Made by a program: the position numbers and the translations under genes. Shown piece after piece: positions 1-5,815 of a stretch of DNA of 6,580 nt. This DNA is from Bacteroidota bacterium (GTDB lineage: Bacteria; Bacteroidota; Bacteroidia; NS11-12g; UBA9320). The stretch covers positions 1-6,580 of the forward strand of contig JAHEKB010000137.1 in NCBI GenBank assembly GCA_024638525.1, written 5' to 3'. The notes under the pieces are model-generated. The model searched no databases. It was not told the DNA's origin and was given only the letters and a program-made list of their open reading frames with translations. Numbering within the stretch: the first letter of the stretch is position 1; the number at the start of each line of letters is the position of its first letter.

Positions 1-76
1 AGTCAAAGTGGCATTGAGTAACACCTTTGGATTTGGTGGCCACAACGTTTCGGTCATCATGGCCAAGTGTGATTAA
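1..76 (+). CDS. fabF: 3' end of beta-ketoacyl-ACP synthase II (partial)
   Basis: Only the last 24 codons (reading from base 2) and the TAA stop are in the window. They include the motif SNTFGFGGHN, the glycine/phenylalanine-rich loop near the C-terminus of FabF-type condensing enzymes; the tail after it (VSVIMAKCD) is of normal length, so the C-terminus is intact. In the family this cytoplasmic enzyme extends acyl-ACP chains by decarboxylative condensation with malonyl-ACP; the catalytic Cys and His residues lie outside the window. The stop codon shares its last A with the ATG of rnc (TAATG), which suggests translational coupling. The acpP-fabF-rnc order is common in Bacteroidota. FabB cannot be strictly excluded from so short a piece, but the rnc neighbour favours FabF. 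Confidence 0.9.
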   Translation, partial: VKVALSNTFGFGGHNVSVIMAKCD

Positions 77-834
77 TGATCCGTTCCATCTTTCGGATTT
101 ATTACCTCGGTTTTTCTGAACACAAAGAGTTCTATAAAAGGGTGTATAGATTACTCGGCTATTTCCCAAAGAACATTCATCTCTACAAACAAGCGTTCAT
201 ACACAATTCGTCTGCAGAGCACTTTAAAAACCTAAAGACCAAGAACAGCAACGAGAGACTGGAATATCTCGGAGACGCTGTGCTTGGTGGAATCATTGCC
301 GAATTGCTATTTAAAAAATACCCTTTTAAAGGCGAAGGCTTTCTAACAGAAATGCGATCCAAGATGGTAAGCCGGAAGAAGCTTTCTGAGATTGCGTTCA
401 AGATGGGGATTCATCAACACCTGTCACTAGATAGCAGTGTAAAACGCAATGGTATGGCCTTGAAAGGAATATCGGGAAACGCCTTGGAAGCACTCATAGG
501 CGCCATCTATTTAGATCGTGGATATTCGTTTACGCGTAGATTTATTAAACGCAAGATTCTTACCCCCTATATGGATCTTGAGCACCTCAAAGAGCACAAT
601 GAGAATTACAAAAGCATCTTGAATCAGTGGGCCCAAAAAGAAAGAAAGACCTTGGATTTCAAAGTGGTACGGGAAAAAGGTAAAAATCACTCCAAGATGT
701 ATACCATTGCCGTGGTAATTGACGGCGAAGAATTATCAAAAGCAGAGGGCAAGTCAAAGAAGACAGCTGAACAGCTGGCTAGTGAGTTATCGTGTAAAGA
801 ATTGGGATTACTCAAGGAGAAGCAAACTCGCTGA
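76..834 (+). CDS. rnc: Ribonuclease III
   Basis: A 252-residue RNase III, the double-strand-specific endonuclease that matures rRNA precursors and cuts structured mRNA. The catalytic domain covers about residues 20-170 and carries the signature NERLEYLGDAVLG (59-71), giving E60, E63 and D67 as metal-site acids. The second motif is GNALEALIGAIYLD (134-147) with the essential E138. At the position of the E. coli Asp114 ligand this protein has N135. A double-stranded-RNA-binding domain follows at about 178-247, with the C-terminal helix motif GKSKKTAEQLAS. The length and the roughly 30-residue N-terminal lead fit Bacteroidota homologues. The start is set by the one-base overlap with the fabF stop; no separate promoter or Shine-Dalgarno sequence is seen, so expression probably depends on the fabF transcript. 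The last 23 bases overlap the end of gltX on the other strand. Confidence 0.96.
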   Translation: MIRSIFRIYYLGFSEHKEFYKRVYRLLGYFPKNIHLYKQAFIHNSSAEHFKNLKTKNSNERLEYLGDAVLGGIIAELLFKKYPFKGEGFLTEMRSKMVSRKKLSEIAFKMGIHQHLSLDSSVKRNGMALKGISGNALEALIGAIYLDRGYSFTRRFIKRKILTPYMDLEHLKEHNENYKSILNQWAQKERKTLDFKVVREKGKNHSKMYTIAVVIDGEELSKAEGKSKKTAEQLASELSCKELGLLKEKQTR

Positions 835-2344
835 CGCAATACTCTATTCTTTCTACTATAGCATCAGCTCCGAGTAATTCCAGAATTTCGAATAGTGGAG
901 GTCCGCCTGCTTGGCCGGTCACTGCCCAACGCAGAGGCTGCATCAACATGCCTTTCCCCAGGTCATTTGTTTCCGCATGTTTCTCCAATGCATTTTCCAT
1001 TGCTTCAGCAGTGCTAATCTTTTCCTTTTTCAGTGTTTTGGCATAAGCCAAGAGTAAATCAGGCACTTTGTCCTTCCACTTCTTTCTCTGTACCTTTTCG
1101 TCGTACTCATTTGGTATACCAAAAAAGTAGTCGCTTTTAGCCAGGATTTCATGAGTGAACGATACTTTTTCTTTGACCATTCCAATGACCTTCAAAAGGT
1201 ATTCTTCTCCTTTACTCTTCTGTTTTTCAGTCAATTCAGGCCTGAGGATTTCCAGTAGCTCAGCATTGTCTGTTCTCAGCAAGAACTGATGATTGAACCA
1301 CTTTGCCTTGTCCTGGTCAAACTTAGCACCACTTTTTGACACCCGCTCCAAACTAAATTCTTCTACCAATTCATCTAAACTAAATAGCTCTTGATGATCA
1401 CTGGGGTGCCAACCCAAAAAGGCCAACATATTTATGACCGCAGAGGGTAAATAACCCGCTTCTCTATAACCTGAAGACAACTCATTGGTTTTGGGGTCGG
1501 TCCAATCCAATGGGAATACCGGGAAACCCAATCGATCCCCATCTCTTTTGCTCAATTTGCCCTTTCCATCTGGTTTAAGTATTAGAGAGAGGTGAGCAAA
1601 CTCTGGGCGTTCCCATCCCAAACTCTCGTAAAGTTTAACATGGAGTGGGGCAGACGGCAGCCATTCTTCTCCTCGAATGACATGGCTGATCTTCATGTGG
1701 TGATCATCGACGATATTAGCGAGATGGTATGTAGGCATCCCATCGCTTTTCATCAAAACCTTATCGTCAAGTTGGTTACTGTTAAAAACCACCCATCCTC
1801 GAATGATGTCGTGAAATCGTATTTCTTCGTTTCTTTCGAATTTGTATCTAATGACATATTCGTCCCCGCGCTCTAGCCTCATTTTGACCTCATCTTCGCT
1901 GAGTGTAAGCGAGTTCTTCATGGTCATCCTACTGGAGATGTCGTATTTAGGTGGCATTTTCGCCGCCTGAAGTCGCGCGGTCATCGCGTCTTTTTCCTCT
2001 TGCGTGTCAAAGGCGTAGTAAGCATTCCCACTAGCTACTAGCTGCTGGGCAAATTGTGCGTACATGCCTTTTCTTTCGCTTTGTCTGTAAGGGCCATAAT
2101 ATCCTTCTCTATGCACTCCTTCATCGTATGGAATACCCAACCAGTCAAGACTTTCAATGATGTATTCTTCTGCGCCTGGAACAAAGCGTTTTTGATCAGT
2201 ATCTTCAATCCTCAATAAGAATTTACCCTTGTGCTTTTTGGCAAAGAGGTAATTGAACAATGCCGTACGAACACCTCCAATGTGGAGAGGCCCGGTAGGA
2301 CTTGGTGCAAAGCGCACTCTTATGTCTGATTTCGAAGTGTTCAT
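812..2344 (-). CDS. gltX: Glutamate--tRNA ligase
   Basis: A 510-residue class I glutamyl-tRNA synthetase that activates glutamate with ATP and loads it onto tRNA-Glu. The Rossmann-fold catalytic core starts with FAPSPTGPLHIGG (residues 12-24), where HIGG is the HIGH box. LRIEDTD lies at 44-50, and KLSKRDG (263-269) is the KMSKS loop. The alpha-helical anticodon-binding region fills the C-terminal third and ends with a GPPLFEILELLG motif (481-492). The cysteines that bind zinc in E. coli GluRS are absent; the only Cys is residue 503. The open frame continues 16 codons upstream to an ATG at 2392, but that segment spans the likely promoter and has no family resemblance. The ATG at 2344 puts the usual short N-terminus before the first beta strand, so I chose it. 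The stop lies inside rnc. Confidence 0.96.
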   Translation of the reverse strand: MNTSKSDIRVRFAPSPTGPLHIGGVRTALFNYLFAKKHKGKFLLRIEDTDQKRFVPGAEEYIIESLDWLGIPYDEGVHREGYYGPYRQSERKGMYAQFAQQLVASGNAYYAFDTQEEKDAMTARLQAAKMPPKYDISSRMTMKNSLTLSEDEVKMRLERGDEYVIRYKFERNEEIRFHDIIRGWVVFNSNQLDDKVLMKSDGMPTYHLANIVDDHHMKISHVIRGEEWLPSAPLHVKLYESLGWERPEFAHLSLILKPDGKGKLSKRDGDRLGFPVFPLDWTDPKTNELSSGYREAGYLPSAVINMLAFLGWHPSDHQELFSLDELVEEFSLERVSKSGAKFDQDKAKWFNHQFLLRTDNAELLEILRPELTEKQKSKGEEYLLKVIGMVKEKVSFTHEILAKSDYFFGIPNEYDEKVQRKKWKDKVPDLLLAYAKTLKKEKISTAEAMENALEKHAETNDLGKGMLMQPLRWAVTGQAGGPPLFEILELLGADAIVERIEYCVSEFASP

Positions 2345-2353
2345 TAAAGGCCG

Positions 2354-2384
2354 CGAAGATAGCTGAGAACAATGGCTGTGACAA
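2354..2384 (-). promoter_or_regulatory. Candidate Bacteroidota-type promoter of gltX
   Basis: On the minus strand, TTG at 2384-2382 is followed after 20 bases by TATCTTCG at 2361-2354. This resembles the Bacteroidota primary sigma promoter (TTG near -33, about 19-21 bases, then TAnnTTTG at -7), with one mismatch in the -7 box. Only nine bases separate the box from the ATG at 2344, so transcription would begin a few bases before the start codon, giving a very short or no leader. The box lies downstream of the alternative ATG at 2392, which argues against that start. It is a pattern match only; no transcript data support it. Confidence 0.5.
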
Positions 2385-2393
2385 GCTGCCAAA

Positions 2394-3956
2394 TTAAGAA
2401 CTGCACTTTCTTATTCCATTCATGGCTTGCTGTTCTATAGAATCCTTGTATTCTTCATTCTTCTTGTAAGACTTGACCTTTTTGTAGTAGCTCAAAGCCT
2501 TATCGTTCTGCCCAATGGAGAGGTAGTAGTCTCCTAAGTGTAAACAGGAGTAGGCTGCATAATATTCTGTACTCTGCACCCCGAATTTGCTGCTTGCTAT
2601 AAAGAAGAGAGATGCCACATCATTTCTATTGAGTTTTTGATAGATCCTGCCTTTTCTATAGGAGTATTCCGCTTTTTCATCGCTGGTGGCGAAGTCTTTG
2701 GCTTTCAAAGGGCCAATGATGTCCAAGGCCCTTTGATAATAACCGCCGTCAAAAAGTAATCTTGCTTTCAAGAGTTCCTCATTTGGATGCGGTTTTTCAA
2801 TAAAGCGCATAGCGAGTTTGTCTTCTTCGTAGAGATCAACGCCTTCGTTTGCTATTCGTTGCCGGCAATTCTCATACTGTGTTGGTTTGTCAAACAAATA
2901 GTAATACCAAGCCATGAGTTGCAGACAGGATTTTTTAAAATGTTCGCCTTTGGTGTTCGATAAGAACCGCTGGAATGAATGAATGGCCTCTTCAGATAAG
3001 TTGTTTAATTGAGCAGTTCCCAGCATGTAGTCCATAAAGGGAAATGGATGATATGCACCGCTTTTAGGCCTAGCGCTCAGCACATGAATCACTTCCTCAT
3101 TTCTTTGAACCTTTCCGGCCAAACTGGCCCGAAAGTATGCGCTGAGTGAGCTGGTCGAATAGTTCCTACTTATCGGTTCAATGGCTTCCCACGCTTTTTG
3201 GTGGTCATTGGCAATTCTCCCCTGAGTAAATGCATATAAATAAGCCGCTTCCAAGTTATAGGCACCATTGACCTGGTTTTCTTCTAACATGCTGACCTCT
3301 TTCAGCTGTTTTAAACCTTTGTCTAAATCCCCTTTGAAACCCAACAGTTTTACTGCCCATTCATAGTTTTTGGGTACGGTCGACAAGAAGGCCTGAATGA
3401 GTCCAAGGGTTTTGGTATTGATCACTAAATCGGGATGTGATTTCTGATTGTTGACTAGCAGCTTGTGAGCACTACTTATCAATCTCCCCGCTGAGTAGAA
3501 TTCATTGTGTTTTGCCTTTAATAAGGCAAGTTGAAAATCAATCTCAGCCAATGCGAATTTTCTGTGCTTTAAACCAGAATGTGAGCTAGCAATCTTCTTG
3601 TAAACCTCATCGTGTAAATCTTTCAGTTCCTCAAAACTTTGCTCATCTTCTTGAACAAATGCAATGAGCATGGCCCGCTGGTGTTCAATGAGATGAGGAG
3701 CTAGATTCTCGGGATCTGACTCTTTAATTTGCTCAATTAGTCTTTGAGCATCACCCAAACGAAGTTCCAAGCAAGCATGCTGCGCAGCGATGCAATTCTC
3801 AGTAAAAGTAAAATGTTGCGATGCCAGGACGGATGCCTGCAAACACAGAAAGAAAAGCGTCTGAAATAGCCGTCTAGCTTTTCTTGCGGACTGCTCTTCT
3901 ACGTGTTTTTGGTTTTTCTTCTTCAACCGCTTCTTCAATTCCTGCCATACGCGCAT
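2394..3956 (-). CDS. Exported helical-repeat (TPR-like) protein, possibly TTC39/Iml2-like
   Basis: A 520-codon frame whose product I do not recognise as a named bacterial protein. Residues 25-33 are basic, 31-45 hydrophobic (FQTLFFLCLQASVLA), and a signal-peptidase-like VLA-SQ site follows A45, so export to the periplasm is likely. The rest is alpha-helical with TPR-like pairs, clearest at the C-terminus: AEYSYRKGRIYQKLNR (429-444) and LHLGDYYLSIGQNDKALSYYKK (472-493). A conserved-looking segment at 194-217 contains VKLLGFKGDLDKGLKQL. This layout, an LP/VP-x-LLGF-GD-GL motif in the middle and a C-terminal TPR with a YK tail, resembles the eukaryotic TTC39/Iml2 family; that is inference from memory of the motifs. 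The only in-frame ATG near the start is 3956, giving an 83-base overlap with the zinc-ribbon gene and an unusually long n-region. TTG codons at 3938 and 3926 are alternative starts, so the N-terminus is uncertain. Confidence 0.8.
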   Translation of the reverse strand: MRVWQELKKRLKKKNQKHVEEQSARKARRLFQTLFFLCLQASVLASQHFTFTENCIAAQHACLELRLGDAQRLIEQIKESDPENLAPHLIEHQRAMLIAFVQEDEQSFEELKDLHDEVYKKIASSHSGLKHRKFALAEIDFQLALLKAKHNEFYSAGRLISSAHKLLVNNQKSHPDLVINTKTLGLIQAFLSTVPKNYEWAVKLLGFKGDLDKGLKQLKEVSMLEENQVNGAYNLEAAYLYAFTQGRIANDHQKAWEAIEPISRNYSTSSLSAYFRASLAGKVQRNEEVIHVLSARPKSGAYHPFPFMDYMLGTAQLNNLSEEAIHSFQRFLSNTKGEHFKKSCLQLMAWYYYLFDKPTQYENCRQRIANEGVDLYEEDKLAMRFIEKPHPNEELLKARLLFDGGYYQRALDIIGPLKAKDFATSDEKAEYSYRKGRIYQKLNRNDVASLFFIASSKFGVQSTEYYAAYSCLHLGDYYLSIGQNDKALSYYKKVKSYKKNEEYKDSIEQQAMNGIRKCSS

Positions 3957-4668
3957 CTATATTGATACGGCCACAGTTTTCGCAAATTACGATTTTCTTG
4001 GACTGGCGAATGTCCGACTGTAGTTGCGGTGGAATCTTTGCAAAACAGCCACCGCATGCACCTCGAAGAACCGGAGCAACTGCAATTCCATTTCTGAAAT
4101 TCGCACGAATGCGGTCGTAGGCTTTGAGAAGTTTTTCTTCGATGCTCTTTTCGGCTTTTGCTCTCTCTTTCTTGATCTGTTCTTCTTCTTTCTCGGTCTC
4201 AGCGGTAATCTCCTCAAGTTCTTTGATCTTGTTTTCAAGATCTTCATTCCTTTCGTTGATTCTAGTTTGAAGCTCCTCGATCAACTCATTCTTCATGCTG
4301 ATGGAGTTGTCCAACTCACCCAATTTCTTCTCTGCAGCCTGAATAGTAAGGTCTTGTATCTCAATTTCTTTGTTCAATGCGTCGAACTCTCTGTTGTTCT
4401 TTACATTGTTCAATTGAGTATTGTATTTTTTGATCAACTCTTGAGAAGTTTTGATCTGCTCCTTGTTCGCAGTGATTTGACCATTGAAGTGCTCTATTTC
4501 TGAGTTGAAATTTGCTAGTCTGGTATTCAGACCTTCCATCTCATCTTTGAGGTCATCTACTTCAATTGGTAACTCACCTCTAACTGCCCTTAGTTGGTCT
4601 AGTCTAGAGTCAATAGTCTGTAGCTTGTATAGCTGTTCTAATCTTTGCGCGATCGTTTTTACTGCCAT
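3874..4668 (-). CDS. Coiled-coil protein with C-terminal C4 zinc ribbon (DUF164/CdsZ-like)
   Basis: A 264-residue cytoplasmic protein. Residues 10-185 form a long, charged antiparallel-type coiled coil rich in Glu, Lys and Leu. A zinc ribbon follows with CGGC (C205, C208) and CENC (C229, C232), just after the motif GIAVAPVLRGACGGC. The tail (about 248-264) is a low-complexity run of acidic then Arg/Lys-rich residues. This is the architecture of the zf-RING_7 (PF02591) family, which includes H. pylori HP0958 and chlamydial CT398. Those members have been linked to flagellar or type III secretion and RNA or sigma-54 binding, but the role in Bacteroidota is not established. I chose the ATG at 4668 (MAVKTIAQRL), one base after the Nif3 stop (TGA-C-ATG), rather than an upstream in-frame ATG at 4722 that lies inside the Nif3 gene. 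The spacing suggests coupled translation. Confidence 0.9.
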   Translation of the reverse strand: MAVKTIAQRLEQLYKLQTIDSRLDQLRAVRGELPIEVDDLKDEMEGLNTRLANFNSEIEHFNGQITANKEQIKTSQELIKKYNTQLNNVKNNREFDALNKEIEIQDLTIQAAEKKLGELDNSISMKNELIEELQTRINERNEDLENKIKELEEITAETEKEEEQIKKERAKAEKSIEEKLLKAYDRIRANFRNGIAVAPVLRGACGGCFAKIPPQLQSDIRQSKKIVICENCGRINIDARMAGIEEAVEEEKPKTRRRAVRKKS

Positions 4669-4669
4669 G

Positions 4670-5767
4670 TCAATGAAAATACTTGATGGGGTTAGTGTCA
4701 CCCTCTGTTTTAAGGACGGCAAAAGTAGGGAAATTTTCAGTCAAAATATCATGCAAAAGGTCTATGGTGAATTTTTCACTCTCATAGTGCCCGATGTCGC
4801 AATACATCAGCGTATTCTCAGCATCAAAGAACTGGTGATACTTAACGTCAGCAGTAATGAAAGCGTCGGCATTCAGGGCCTTTGCTGAGGATAAGAGGAA
4901 ACTACCAGATCCTCCACATATGGCAACCTTGGAAATATTCCGTTTAAAGGGCGTATGCTTGATTACTTCCAATTGCATACTTTTTTTTAGATGTTGTAGA
5001 AACGAACTGGGGTCCATGTCTTTATCCAGCTCACCTATGATACCCGAACCTATGTCCGGATCGTGATTGGTAGTCGGATAGAATTCATAGGCGACTTCCT
5101 CATAGGGATGGGCAGCGATGAGAGCAGAATATATTTCTGATTGCTCGTGTGCTTTGAGCACAACTTCTATTTTTTGCTCTCCTTCTGTGTGTTGAACTCC
5201 TTTTTCTCCCACAGCTGGATTTGAGTTTTCATTGCCTTTAAAAGTGCCGAAACCCGATGTGGCAAATGAACATGCCGTATAATTTCCAATCCTGCCAGCT
5301 CCAGCAGCAAACAAGGCATTAAGCAGGGGGGTCGCATCATCCTTGGGCACATAAGTAGCTAGCTTGAGCAGTCCTCCTTTTTTGGGTGATAGAATTTTCA
5401 ATCCTTTGAGTCCTATTCTTTTAGCAATTTGCTGGTTAACCCCGTTCTGTAAGACATTATCCAAGTTGGTGTGGATAGCGTAAATCGCAACATTGTGCTT
5501 AATTGCCATTTCCACTGTGCGTTCAACGTAGTTTTTGCCATTGAATTTCTTGATCCCGCCAAAAACAATGGGATGATGGCAAACAACCATTTGACAATTC
5601 CTGTCTACAGCTTCGTAAATGGTTGCTTCAAGGCAATCCAGGCTAACTAAGACCGATTGGACATCAGCATTGGGCCGACCGACGATTAGACCGCTGTTGT
5701 CATAATCTTCTTGCAAGGGTAGTGGAGCAATAGTTTCAAGATGCTCACATATATCACGAATTTGCAT
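4670..5767 (-). CDS. Nif3-like dinuclear metal centre protein (YbgI/YqfO family)
   Basis: A 365-residue member of the Nif3 family, toroidal hexamers with a two-metal site; often labelled GTP cyclohydrolase 1 type 2, though the physiological reaction is unsettled. The N-terminal half has APLPLQEDYDNSGL (14-27), VVCHHPIVFGG (61-71; ligands H64, H65) and HTNLD (99-103; D103). The C-terminal half has AICGGSGS (282-289), ITADVKYH (304-311) and DIGHYESE (324-331; H327, E331). Residues about 135-232 form the inserted PII/CutA-like domain of the longer YqfO type, with AGRIGNYTACSF and AAHPYEEVAYEFYP. All expected metal ligands are present. The frame opens at a TTG (5776), but that TTG lies in a likely -7 promoter box, so I chose the ATG at 5767. 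It is probably the first gene of an operon with the zinc-ribbon gene, an adjacency seen widely in Bacteroidota. Confidence 0.94.
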   Translation of the reverse strand: MQIRDICEHLETIAPLPLQEDYDNSGLIVGRPNADVQSVLVSLDCLEATIYEAVDRNCQMVVCHHPIVFGGIKKFNGKNYVERTVEMAIKHNVAIYAIHTNLDNVLQNGVNQQIAKRIGLKGLKILSPKKGGLLKLATYVPKDDATPLLNALFAAGAGRIGNYTACSFATSGFGTFKGNENSNPAVGEKGVQHTEGEQKIEVVLKAHEQSEIYSALIAAHPYEEVAYEFYPTTNHDPDIGSGIIGELDKDMDPSSFLQHLKKSMQLEVIKHTPFKRNISKVAICGGSGSFLLSSAKALNADAFITADVKYHQFFDAENTLMYCDIGHYESEKFTIDLLHDILTENFPTFAVLKTEGDTNPIKYFH

Positions 5768-5773
5768 GCTGAG

Positions 5774-5781
5774 CAAATTTA
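5774..5781 (-). promoter_or_regulatory. Candidate -7 promoter box of the Nif3/zinc-ribbon operon
   Basis: The minus strand reads TAAATTTG, an exact match to the Bacteroidota -7 consensus TAnnTTTG, six bases before the ATG at 5767. No TTG is found at the expected distance for the -33 element. If used, the transcript would be leaderless or nearly so, and the in-frame TTG at 5776 could not be the start codon. The support is the motif and its position between divergent genes. Confidence 0.5.
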
Positions 5782-5803
5782 ATGGACTTCATGTGCATTT
5801 CCT

Positions 5804-5811
5804 TTTCTTTG
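5804..5811 (+). promoter_or_regulatory. Weak candidate -7 box for lpxK
   Basis: TTTCTTTG on the plus strand differs from TAnnTTTG at one base and ends four bases before the GTG at 5816. No TTG element is found at -33. It is listed because lpxK must be transcribed from somewhere upstream and only 48 bases separate it from the divergent Nif3 gene. A promoter inside the Nif3 coding region is an alternative. Confidence 0.25.
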
Positions 5812-5815
5812 TGCA

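Noticed and set aside
835..960. Short complementary bits (AGG-TCCG-CCT) after the rnc stop as a terminator
   Set aside because: Three-base stem, no T-run, and it lies in conserved gltX coding sequence.
1592..1876. 94-codon open frame on the plus strand inside gltX
   Set aside because: Antisense to the conserved catalytic core of GluRS; no promoter box or family resemblance.
2345..2392. 16-codon N-terminal extension of gltX to ATG 2392
   Set aside because: No similarity to GluRS N-termini and it spans the probable promoter; ATG 2344 gives the normal family start.
3957..4010. A TAATTTG string upstream of the helical-repeat gene as an internal promoter
   Set aside because: One base too short to match TAnnTTTG, with no TTG element; it is explained by codons of the zinc ribbon (Val-Ile-Cys).
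4024..4503. 159-codon open frame on the plus strand opposite the zinc-ribbon gene
   Set aside because: It is the antisense reading of the Glu/Lys-rich coiled coil, which gives a Phe/Leu/Asp-rich product with no recognisable domain. The minus-strand gene is clearly real.
4484..4888. 134-codon plus-strand frame across the Nif3/zinc-ribbon junction
   Set aside because: It spans two real minus-strand genes and shows no domain; chance frame.
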